The position numbers were made by a program, and so were the translations under genes. From positions 162,927,434 to 162,991,433 of the forward strand of contig CM076854.1 of NCBI GenBank assembly GCA_039519185.1: DNA of 64,000 nt. Direction: 5' to 3'. The stretch is from Astragalus membranaceus (taxonomy: Eukaryota > Streptophyta > Magnoliopsida > Fabales > Fabaceae). Below the pieces are notes generated by a model. The model was not told where the DNA came from. It made no database searches and was given only the letters and a program-made list of their open reading frames with translations. Positions 54,454 to 64,000 of the stretch are shown one piece after another (the first letter of the stretch is position 1; every line of letters starts with the position of its first letter).

Positions 54454-55659
54454 TCAAGGAAATGTTTTCTGATGCTCAATGTAGTCATCCCCATGTAGTA
54501 ATGGATCATATGTCTCCTGCGGCTCCTCTACTGGGGCTGATGACGATGGACCTGCAGCGTCAGCACCTCTGCGCTGGGCCATAAACTGCTGAGCAGCATT
54601 GGCAACACGGGGTGTTGCCAGGAAAGAGATATCCAAGCCCTGATGCTCACATAGCATAGTCATCCCGCACCAGTTCGCCATCATGAGCTCATACTGGAAC
54701 GAGGGATCGCTATAAGGTTGTTGCTGATGAGTTGGAGCTGTTGGCTGTTGCTAGGGTGGAGGTGAGTGCTCGCCTGCCTGTGGTTGATTTGTCCCCTCAA
54801 TCGGCCCATATGGTTGCTTAAGAATCCATGCTACTGTTATTGGCTCCCTAGGTTCAATAGGTATATCATTTGGGCTCTCTTGGCAGTTCTGGTGTTTGCA
54901 CAAAGCATGGATAAGTGAAGCATGCCCCAATCCCGCTTTAGGGCATTTAGCTATTTCAACAATGTTTTCTGAGATGATCTCCCCTAAATCCAATTTTTCT
55001 CCTTTCATGATTGCCAATAGTCCCATTGCCCTTAGGACGATAACATCTGACGAGTTGGAGCATGACACAATATTCTGATGGAAGAATGCATTCCAATCCT
55101 TAGGGATAGGCTTCAATGCCATATTGTTGAAGCGACAGGGAAAACTATTTACCCCTGGTACAAACTTGACCCATTGTGCTCCAGGACGGCACAATTCTCT
55201 CAGTAGCCCCTCATAATCAATCTGCTCTTTCTTTACCATTGATGCTCTTCTCATTGCACACGGTGATGAATCAGGTAACCCCAGCAATTGATTGATACTT
55301 TCTGGTGAATAGGAGACACTTTTGCCCCGAACAAAGGAAGTTGAAGACTTGTCCTTATCAGTTGCCCGGTATGCATTGGCGTAGAATTCTCTGACCATGC
55401 TCTGGTTAGCCTGCTTGATCATAGAGTTGCGAGTGAGCCAACCCATTTCCCGGAGCGTGGAGCTTATGATGGGGAATTCGCCAGTGCTTAGATCAAAATC
55501 CCGCTCCGGATTGAACTTCTTTCCTTTCACCACACTTTGGTACCGCTTCTCGTGATCGACTGATTTGAACTTGTCGGCATCAAACGAATGTTCTTCCTTT
55601 CTTGGCTCCCTGCCCCCTCTTTGTAGGACCGGCCTTGGTTGTCTTTCCCATTTGCACAC
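54454..55659 (-). pseudogene. Athila third ORF (putative plant transposon protein)
   Basis: Minus-strand frame of about 400 codons with one TAG at 54753-54751. Signature stretches: MVREFYANAY, FVRGKSVSYSPESINQLLGL, HALCKHQ and ITVAWILKQPYG. This domain is known as the putative plant transposon protein domain and occurs downstream of pol in Athila/Calypso-type elements, where env-like genes sit; its function is unknown. No signal peptide or membrane segment is visible, so it is not env-like by structure. Possible splice acceptor (TTTACAG) just before the frame. Confidence 0.8.
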
Positions 55660-55661
55660 CT

Positions 55662-56608
55662 GTAAAGAACTCCTGCAAAACTTTTATTAGTTCTCAGGGA
55701 ACCCATTGGTGTAGGTTCCACTTAAAATTTCATGCATAACATCCTTCACAACACAATAACAACTTTCCTTTTTAGACAAACAATGCATGTGATGGCAAAA
55801 TTGACACAAATCAAATATCATGCTCAAATTCAACACCAAATCATCTAACTTAGAGTTCCATTGGCATTGACACAACTAGAGCGACATTCAAGCAAAAAAA
55901 TTTCATTGGGCCATTTCAACAAACACTTGACCTACATACCAAAATTCCATTGGGGCATTTTAACAAACACCTCACCTACACTACCAAAAGAGGATTTTTC
56001 CTACTCAATTCCAAACTACAATTCCTCCCTTTCAAAGGACCAACATCAATCATGCAATTTAGAATGAGGGTGGCTAATTATCAGTTTCTACCTTCTACCT
56101 ACCAACCCAAATTTCGTTTCCCAATTTCACTTTTAAACCCCCAAGAACAAAAAATTCGAATTCACCAAGATAAGGGGGATTAGAGTTACCTGGAAGATGA
56201 TGGGGAACAAGGAAGAATTTGTTCCCAATTGTGTTAATCCACCACGAAACAGGACAAAAACCGTAAAAGGGGGATGGGAAAAAATGTGGCTGTGTTGTGT
56301 GCACAAGTGGGGAGGAGGAAAGGAAAGTGCCACAGGCTGAGCAAAACCTTTAAAAAACATCGCATCGCGACGCGAAAGTGGCTCATCGCGACGCGATGAG
56401 TCGCAGAAACTTCTGCGTTAAAATTTTTTTGTTCCGTCACGACGCGATACGGGTGTTCGCGACGCGATGTGGGGAAAAAAATAATTTTTTTTTACATAAT
56501 TCGAAATAAATTAAAGACTTTGAAATAAAATAAAGACTTGTTACCTCACCAATGGGTTGCCTCCCACTCAGCGCTTCTTTAACGTCACTAGCTTGACGTC
56601 TTTTAGGT
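55662..56608 (-). other. Athila spacer between pol and the third ORF
   Basis: No long frame. Contains CATTGGG(C/G)CATTT(C/T)AACAAACAC repeats (55911-55980) and a GCGACGCGAT cluster (56361-56470) like that in the Athila LTR. Confidence 0.5.
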
Positions 56609-56610
56609 CC

Positions 56611-57149
56611 TTATGGGTCTCTCAACATGAGAACCATTTGAGCTTTTTCCACCGCATCACCAAGGTATGGCTTGAGTCTTTGTCCATTGACCTTAAAAGA
56701 TCTTTTGGACTCTGGCTCTTCAACTTCTATTGCTCCATACGGTGTTACTTCTTTGACAACAAAAGGTTCTGACCACTTGGATTTCAATTTCCCCGGAAAC
56801 AACTTGAGTCTAGAGTTAAACAACAACACTTGTTGTCCAGGATGAAATTCTTTTCTTGAAATATTTTTATCATGGTACACCTTCATTTTCTCTTTGTAGA
56901 TCCTATTGTTCTCATATGCATGCAGCCGCATCTCATCTAACCCATGAAGTTGTAGGATCCTCTTTTCTCCACTTAATGCGGGGTCAAATTCAAGAATTTC
57001 AACACCCAATAGGCTTTGTGCTCAAGTTCAACAGGCAAATGACAAGATTTGCCATAAACCAATTGGTAAGGTGACATACCTAAAGGTGTCTTATAAGCTG
57101 TCATGTATGCCCAAAGTGTATCGTCTACCTTCACTGCCCAATCCTTTCT
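56611..57149 (-). pseudogene. Athila integrase C-terminal part, after frameshift
   Basis: Continues the integrase after a nonsense codon at about 57150 and a frameshift near 57010: HDKNISRKEFHPGQQVLLFN, LFPGKLKSKWSEPFVV and a chromo-less tail ending ALMLRDP-like. Matches the GPF/Y-type C-terminal module of gypsy integrases. Confidence 0.85.
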
Positions 57150-60149
57150 TTAGTTCCCCACTGTCTTCTCTAAGATTCTCTTGATTTCTCTACTTGACAC
57201 CTCTACTTGACCATTGCATTGAGGATGATAAGGGGTTGACACTTTATGCTTTACACTATACCTGGTAACATTGCTAAGCTGGGTGTTACAAAAATGGCTA
57301 CCCCCATCACTGATCAAGACTCTTGGCACACCAAATCTTGAGAAGATGTTTTTCTTCACAAATTTTACCACAGTTTGAGAATCATTTTTTGAAGTGGCAA
57401 TGGCTTCTACCCATTTAGAAACATAGTCCACTGCCACCAAAATATATTCACAAGAATGAGATGGTGGGAAAGGTCTCATGAAGTCAATGCCCCAACAATC
57501 AAACACTTCTACTTCAAGTATGGGGTTCAATGGCATCTCCCCCTTACGTGAAAGATTGCCAGCCCTCTGGCACCTGTCACAACTTTTCACATAATTTTGT
57601 GCATCCTTAAAGATGGATGGCCAATAGAAACCAGATTGGAGTACCTTTGCAACTGTGCGTTCCCCATTGTAGTGACCTCCACATGGAGAATCATGACAAT
57701 GCCATAGAATCTTTTGACTTTCAACAACAGACACGCATCTCCTAAGAAGTCCATCCGTCCCAACCTTGAAGAGAAAGGTATCATCCCAAAGGTAATGTTG
57801 GGCATCTCGGAGGAACTTCTTCTTTTGTTGCCATGTGAAGTCTTCAGGGACTGTTCCGCCTGCTTTGTAGTTTTCTATGTCGGCAAACAACAGTTTTTCT
57901 TCAATTGCAAACAACTTCTCGTCGGGGAACTCTTCAAGGATTTCTTTCTCCCGGGCAGTCACTTCTTTGTTATCCAGTCTAGACAAATGATCTGCGACCA
58001 CGTTCTTGCTCCCCTTTTGGTCCTTGATCTCCAAGTCGAATTCCTGCAAAAGCAAAACCCATCTAAGGAGTCGAGGCTTAGACTCGCCCTTGGTTAGCAA
58101 ATATTTTATTGCAGCATGGTCAGTGAACACAATCACTTTAGATCCAACCAAATAGGAACAAAATTTTTCCAATGCAAATACTATGGCTAGCAGTTCTTTT
58201 TCAGTTGTTGCATAATTCACTTGATTCTCATTTAAAATCTTGCTAGCATAATATATGGCATGAAAAAATTTCTCTGATCTCTGCCCCAGCATAGCACCCA
58301 CTGCATAATCACTAGCATCACACATTAACTCAAAGGGAATTTCCCGGTTAGGGGCTACAATGACTGGAGCAGAAATAAGTTTTTCCTTCCATACTTTAAA
58401 AGCACAAAAACAGACATTATCAAAAACAAATTCGTTCTCCTTAACAAGTAGATTGCTTAAAGGTTTTGCAATCTTGGAGAAGTCTTTTATGAAACGTCGA
58501 TAAAACCCGGCGTGTCCTAAAAAACTTCTCACTCCTTTTACATTCAGAGGAGGAGGTAACTTTTCTATCACTTCAATCTTTGCTTGGTCAACCTCAATGC
58601 CTTTTGCCGAGATTTTATGGCCAAGAACAATACCTTCTTGAACCATAAAGTGACACTTTTCCCAATTCAAAACTAGATTGGTTTCAGTGTATCTCTTCAA
58701 AACAGCATCAAGATTAGACAAACAAGAATCATAGCAAGGTCCAAAAATATAAAAGTCATCCATAAATACCTCAATAGCATTTTCCATCATATCAGAGAAT
58801 ATAGAAAGCATGCACCTTTGAAAAGTTGCAGGAGCGTTGCATAAACCGAAGGGCATCCTCCGATATGCAAATACACCAAACAGACATTTAAAAGCGGTCT
58901 TCTCTTGATCTTCAGGATCAACTACTATTTGGTTGTACCCAGAGTATCCATCCAGGAAGCAATAAAAAGCTTGTCCAGCTAACCTCTCCAGCATCTGATC
59001 CATGAATGGTAATGGGAAATGGTCCTTTCGAGTGGCTTGGTTTAGTCTCCGGTAGTCAATGCACATCCTCCACCCTGTGACTGTGCGAGTAGGAATTAAC
59101 TCATTCCTCTCATTTTTAACAACTGTCATACCACCCTTCTTGGGAACCACATGAACCGGACTCACCCACGAGCTATCTGAAATGGGATAAATCATCCCGG
59201 CATCTAAGAGCTTCAAGACTTCCTTCCTCACCACATCTTTCATGGTAGGATTTAATCTTTGCTCTGGTTGAATCACCAGTTTGAATTCTTCCTCGAGCTC
59301 GATCTTATGCATGCAAAAAGCCGGACTAATCCCCTTAAGATCGGAGATAGTCCAACCTAGAGCAGTTTTGTTACTTCTCAACACCTTCATCAGTTTTTCC
59401 TCTTCCAACTTGGTCAAAGAACTACTGATGATAGCTGGATATCGATCATCACTCCCAAGGAATACATACTTTAAATGAGAGGGGAGTTGTTTCAATTCTG
59501 GAGTTCCTTTTTCTGGACTCTCCCCCCTATTCAACTCTTCTTTTTTCTTGAAGACCCTTTCTACCTGAGAAGCTTCAAACCGTAGAATGCAGTCTTCTAT
59601 TTCACTGCCCAAGTTTTCATCTAACCCCTCAATAGAGTTCACAATTACCTTCTCTAATGGAGAAGAGGGTAAATCATGTCTAAAGGTTTCTTGCACTGAG
59701 TCTTCAATCACATCCACCCTAAAACATTTCCCTTGGTCATCTGGGTGGCGCATAACTTCAAAAACATTAAAAGTCACCTTCTCATCTTGGAACCTTAAAA
59801 TTAGCTTACTCTGTTGTACATCTATCAAGGCTCGCCCAGTGGTTAAAAATGGTCTACCAAGGAGAAGTGGTACCTCTGCATCTTCCTCCATGTCAAGAAT
59901 CACAAAATCAACAAGAAATAGAAATTTATCAACTCTTACCAGAACATCTTCTAAGACTTCGTAAGGGTGCTTTATAGATCTATCAGCAAGTTGCAAAGAC
60001 ATCCTAGTTTGTTTCACCTCACCCCCTCCAAGTTTTTTCAACATAGACAAGGGCATCGGATTAATGCTTTCTCCCAAATCACAAAGATCCTTGCCTATTA
60101 TTAAGTTACCAATTGTGCAAGGTATGGTGAAGCTTCTGGGATCTTTCAA
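57150..60149 (-). pseudogene. Athila pol: protease, reverse transcriptase, RNase H, integrase
   Basis: 999 uninterrupted codons. Order: aspartic protease with DLGESINPMPLSML where D(T/S)G is usual; RT with WRMCIDYRRLNQATRKDHFP, PFGLCNAPATFQRCM and the catalytic box FMDDF (usually YxDD/F); RNase H with LMCDASDYAVGAMLGQ and YATTEKELLAIVFALEKF; integrase with an HHCC zinc finger (HCHDSPCGGHYNGERT, CDRCQRAGN) and the DDE core (DCWGIDFMRPFPPS, ISDGGSHFCN, YHPQCNGQVE). Processing would give the enzymes that copy and insert the element. It stops early (LEKTVGN then TAA in place of a Gln codon), and its start is offset by a frameshift near 60150-60170, so it is not functional. Confidence 0.93.
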
Positions 60150-60516
60150 CTTTGGAGGAAGTTTTCTTTGAATAATGGCACTCTTCGGCTAGAGCCACTG
60201 TTTCATCTTCTTTGAATCTCCTCTTTTTGGTCAACAATCCCTTCATAAATTTTGCATAAATGGGCATTTTCTCTAAGGCTTCTACAAAAGGAATGTTGAT
60301 TTGGAGACGGGAAAAGATCTCCATGAACTTAGTGAATTGCTCCTCTTTCTCTTTCTTCTTATTCAAAGTTGGATAGGGCAACTTCACATATGGTGGGATC
60401 ACTTGGGTCTTCTCTCCCATCTCACTTTTATGTTTTTCTCTCTTTTTTTCTTTTTCTTTTTCACTTAACTCATTTTCAACCTCTTCATATTTCTTATTCA
60501 ACTCCTCACTCAACAC
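60106..60516 (-). pseudogene. Athila gag-pro linker segment
   Basis: Lys/Glu-rich helical stretch (EELNKKYEEVENELSEKEKE), then LPYPTLNKKKEKEEQFTKF and EIFSRLQINIPFVEALEKMP, the conserved segment between gag zinc knuckle and protease in Athila. Separated from gag by a TAG at 60516-60518 region and from protease by a frameshift. Confidence 0.85.
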
Positions 60517-62038
60517 CTAAGTGTCACTACTTTTCTCTCCAGGCTTGGGTTTGGTCACTTCAACGGGGTTCAACTCCTTACCACTTCTCAATGAAATAGC
60601 CTTGCAACCCTCATTCTTTGGGTTATCAATAGTGCTAGCAGGGAAGCCACTATTAGATGTTTCAGCAAACTGCTTTGACAACTGACCAATTTGAATCTCC
60701 AAGTTCTTCATCGAAGCCTCATGGTTTTTCTCCATATTTTTCATAGCTTGTTCTTGGGATTTGAAAGTGTTCTTGGTCATTTGCATGAATTGGGTCAAAG
60801 CATCTTCCAAACGAGAATGGTTCTTTTGTTGTTGAACAGGTGCCTGAGACTGTTGATGGTTTGAACCTGAGGCCTCATTATTCCTCCAAGAGAAGTTGGG
60901 ATGATTCTTCCACCCAGGATTAAAGGTGTTAGAATACGGGTTCCCACCTTGTTTTTGAAAGTTTCCCATATAACTGGCCTGCTCAATAGCTTCTCCATGA
61001 GTTGCACAATCACCCTCGTGGGGTTCTCTACCACAATAGTTGCACCTACCAGCTTGCACTACTTGAGCGGTTGCTTGAGTTTTTGAACCAACTTCACAAG
61101 CAGTAGCTAATTGTTTAGTAAGAGATTCAATCTGCATAGACATTAGATTTTGTTGGGAAAACACAGCACTGTTAGAGTCCAACTCCAACATACCCTTTTT
61201 AACTACAGCTCCACGGTCATTTTGAATTCTGTACTCATTTGAAGCCATATCCTCCACCAGTTGTTTTACTTCCTCCTAGGTTTTAGTACCTAAATACCCT
61301 CCTGCTGAGGCATGTAACATCATTCTTGTCTGAGGTCGCAACCCATGACAAAGTTTGCAACTGTAGAAAATCATCAATATCATGGCCTGGACATTTTTTT
61401 AGTAACAATTTGAATCTTTCCCAAGAATCATATAGAGATTCTGAATCCCCTTGTTCAAAGTTTGGGATTTTTGCCCGTTTCTTGATGAACTTTGAGATTG
61501 GAAAGAACCTTTCTAAGAACTTGTTTTCAAGGTCGCTCCAAGTATTGACAGCTCCTGCTGGGATAGTATTTAGCCAATCCTTTGCCCGACCCGTTAAGGT
61601 AAATTGAAACAGGCGCATCTTCTTGGAGTCTTCATTGACTCCCTCAGGATGTGTGGTTCCACAAATCTCATAGAACTGGAACAAGTGTTGGTTGGGGTCT
61701 TCCGCATCTGTCCCTAAAAACTGCTCTGATTTCAAGGCACTAAAAGCAGAAGACTTGATGTCAAAAGAAGAAGCTCCCACTAGTTGAAAGGTGTAGGCTT
61801 GAGCGCCTTGATTTCTCCTTCCAAAATCACTGAGAGTGCGCCTTGCAGGTGGATTTTCAGCCATTACTTCCCCTTGTGTTGGGGTATCTTCCGGAATAGA
61901 GGTTAAAATTGAGTGACCCCGAGACACTCTCTGGGCTTGTTGCTTTGCTAGCTTAGTTTTCTTCTGATTTGCCTTTGCTGATTTTTCAATCTCTGGATCA
62001 AACAACAAATCTTGTGAATTCTTGCCCCACATAAACAA
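60517..62038 (-). pseudogene. Athila gag
   Basis: N-terminal frame 62038-61283 has the gag core (RLFQFTLTGRAKDWLNTIPA; TWSDLENKFLERFFP; ESLYDSWERFKLLLKKCPG). A frameshift near 61345 and a TAG near 61278 separate it from 61257-60517, which has a CCHC-like knuckle CNYCGREPHEGDC (one residue shorter than the usual CX2CX4HX4C) and a helical EIQIGQLSKQFAE stretch. Forms the particle shell in intact elements. Confidence 0.88.
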
Positions 62039-62177
62039 ATCTCTAAAACACTAAACAAACCGTCAACAAGTCCTATAAAAATATCTGGGTAAACAAAATT
62101 AAAATAATAGACAACAATAACGAAAAACTAAAATCGCTAAGAATTAACTCTTTTGCCTTGTTAATGATGAAATCAAC

Positions 62178-62198
62178 AATCCCCGGCAACGGCGCCAA
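62178..62198 (-). other. Athila primer-binding site
   Basis: TGGCGCCGTTGCCGGGGATT on the minus strand, complementary to the 3' end of tRNA-Asp as known for Athila, five bases from the LTR end. Confidence 0.85.
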
Positions 62199-62203
62199 AA
62201 ACT

Positions 62204-62878
62204 TGTTAGGATTTCGGCAAGTGTACCGAATCGTTGCAAGTTATAATAAAATAGTAAGGATCACTAGTCGTATCCACAAGGATTGAGAGTTATTATCCAC
62301 TAAGCAAGTGTGGTAATTCTTAGGTGTAAAGCGATGGAAATAGTTGTAATTTATAGTAACCGAAAACAGACTATTGTAAATAAATTCCGAGAGTAAACGC
62401 GATTAGTAATCGAATCCTCTCCCCTACATTATCATGCAATATACCATCGATCAATTTCAATGTAATTACCCAATTAACAGATTCAATTCAGTTATAGGAT
62501 TAAGGGCAATCCCTTGCCTCAAAACCCCTTTTCTCTAATGGGAACCCTAATTCCTTAAGTGAAACACCAATAGACAAAGCATTAAACAAAGCGAATTAAC
62601 GAATTCATGAGACAATTTCATATTCCTATGATCATCATACTCATGACCTTAAACCCTAATTTCTGGCAAACATACAAATCTCCCAATGGTGAATAAACCC
62701 TAAATCAGTACAACAACGGATATTATTGTAAAGCAATAAGAACGGAGGTAAAGGCAATTGTTAAACGGATAACTAATCGAATTAATCATACCAAAGGATT
62801 CACATGATAGTTTTGGAGATTTTCATCTCTTCCTAACCCTAGAAAATTAGCTACTCATAATCAAAGTAATGAAAGATA
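62204..62878 (-). mobile_element. Athila 5' LTR, truncated
   Basis: Matches 42923-43598 closely. Similarity stops after AATGAAAGAT at 62878, leaving the other 530 bases of the LTR missing or displaced beyond the window. Confidence 0.88.
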
Positions 62879-64000
62879 TGGGGTGTTGCATGCTTCTGCC
62901 AGGCGCCCTCATGGGTGCCGGCTACTTTGGACGTGTGCTTGGTACTCTACTTTATTTTTTGTTGCTCATCCTGTCTCTTAGCCTGCTTTTCTTCTTGATG
63001 AAATTTCAGGGCTTGCTGGGTGCCGAGGGGAATTGCTTCTTTCGTCTTTACCATTATCTCGTTGACATTTCCACGAGTTTTGCCGCTTCTAACTTACCAA
63101 GGTAATTTGGGCTGTCCTTCAGCTTATATTTCTAGCTTTTTTGTTTTCGAGCATGTCTTGTTTTGTTGAGGTCTCCCAACCTCAGGGGAGGGGGTTGTCT
63201 ACAAGTTTTCCTGTCTGTCTCGTAACTGCTTGTTCTGTCCCCTGTCCTGCAGGTTGAGAGATGGTGAGTGATACCGTGCTTTCGGAGGAAGCGGGTGTCC
63301 CTGGCTTTGTCGTTACCTCTTCTGATGATGATCTGCCGTTTGAGCATGAAGTGGTGGAGATTGGTGGTGAAAGTTTTACCAAGGAAAAGCTATGGACTTC
63401 TTCTATGCTGCCTACGACAAAGCGATTGGCCACGTTCAGTGTCTATATCTGGAGGCCATTCTAGAGTCGAGCATCTTTCGATTTGATCATGAGGTTCTAG
63501 ACGGGAGGATTGTCGAATATCACCTCAACGAGGTTGAGTTCGATGTCATTGCCCCCTGGCACGCGTAACTGGCATGCGTAAGATGGCCTTGGGCGCTAGT
63601 CATCGCCTTGTGCATCTAAATGTATGATCTCCTATCGCCTCGTGGTGATGTTAACTCTGGGGGCAGTTCGTCAGAATCGATTCGAATTTAACTCGCCCAT
63701 CAGAGGTTGCGACACGCTTATAGTCGCTTCATGCCTCGTGGCAAAGTTAACACCTCATGGTGACTCTGGGGGTAGTTTATCAGAATCGATCCGATTTTAA
63801 CTCGCCCATCAGAGGTTGCGAACATATTCGAAGCCGCTTCATGCCTCGTGGCAAAGTTAACACCTCGTGGTGACTCTAGGGGCAGTTTATCAGAATCGAT
63901 CCGAATTTAACTCGCCCATCAGAGGTGTTGAATCCGCTTCGCACCTCGTGGGACTCTAGGGGTAGTTTATCAGAATCGATCCAAATTTAACTCACCCATC
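62879..64000 (+). mobile_element. Unidentified repeat element fragment
   Basis: A GC-richer segment abutting the broken Athila LTR. A plus-strand frame at 63261-63464 (MVSDTVLSEEAG; SSDDDLPFEHEVVEIGGE) has natural-looking codons but no recognised domain; it may be a gag start or a captured exon. From 63655 a tandem array runs off the window. I cannot name the element. Confidence 0.4.
63655..64000 (+). repeat. About 110-bp tandem array, continues past the window
   Basis: CAGAATCGAT landmarks lie at 63672, 63781, 63891 and 63971 (spacing 109, 110, 80), each followed by TTTAACTC(G/A)CCCATC, with CCTCGTGG(C) words between. Confidence 0.9.

Larger units (their letters stand above)
42923..62878 (-). 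mobile_element. Athila-clade Ty3/gypsy retrotransposon with nested insertions
   Basis: Minus strand. 3' LTR at 42923-44124, 5' LTR from 62204 to 62878 (cut short), tRNA-Asp-type primer-binding site next to the 5' LTR, then gag, pro-pol and a third ORF. Domain order and motifs fit the Athila/Calypso clade. The interior holds an Ogre-like element (45134-54359). The two LTRs differ at only a few positions per hundred over 675 bases, so the insertion is fairly recent. All ORFs carry lesions. Confidence 0.9.

Overview
This 64 kb window is plant nuclear DNA from a dicot. It is probably a legume, judging by the mix of Athila, Ogre-type, CACTA, hAT and Mutator-like elements around two intronless CC-type glutaredoxin genes; this assignment is inferred and moderately certain. 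There is no bacterial-style operon, tRNA or rRNA gene, CRISPR array or organelle insert. Most of the sequence is transposable elements, many nested in each other, with a few host genes between them.

Region by region. 1-900: probable first exon and promoter of a minus-strand gene that lies left of the window. 1000-3480: AT-rich block of degenerate repeats present twice, with a Helitron-type 3' end between the copies. 4100-5480: CACTA remnant, small MITE, tRNA-derived SINE. 5677-6275: glutaredoxin 1 with TATA box and a probable 5' UTR intron. 7611-14377: large CACTA element with a TNP2 transposase gene and a decayed second gene; the TNP2 gene is split by a smaller CACTA element (11507-12746) with a perfect 3-bp target duplication. 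16467-16604: SINE with target duplication. 17384-17768: glutaredoxin 2. 18408-20000: CACTA end carrying the last two exons of a pectin acetylesterase gene. 21182-21500: Mutator-type MITE. 22112-26110: Ty1/copia fragment split by an almost intact hAT element (22810-25782). 26110-29792: LTR-retroelement pieces, one holding a pentatricopeptide-repeat gene fragment. 29787-30307: promoter and start of an acidic-protein gene cut off by an LTR. 30310-33770: AT-rich, no gene. 33773-41060: LINE fragments, a gag-only Ty3/gypsy element in LTR-internal-LTR-internal order, a 93-bp tandem array and a Mutator MITE. 41331-42565: Pack-MULE holding a trichome birefringence-like (TBL/PMR5) fragment. 42923-62878: Athila-clade element on the minus strand, with an Ogre-like element (45134-54359) inside it, and a 2.5-kb solo LTR (46751-49292) inside that. 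62879-64000: unidentified repeat with a 110-bp tandem array.

Only the two glutaredoxins look like intact host genes. The transposon genes are nearly all broken by nonsense changes (often CAG or CAA to TAG or TAA), frameshifts or insertions. The hAT transposase is closest to intact, with one visible in-frame stop. The window's main interest is its insertion history, which can be ordered from target duplications, and three separate captures of host gene pieces (pectin acetylesterase, pentatricopeptide repeat, TBL) by three element classes.
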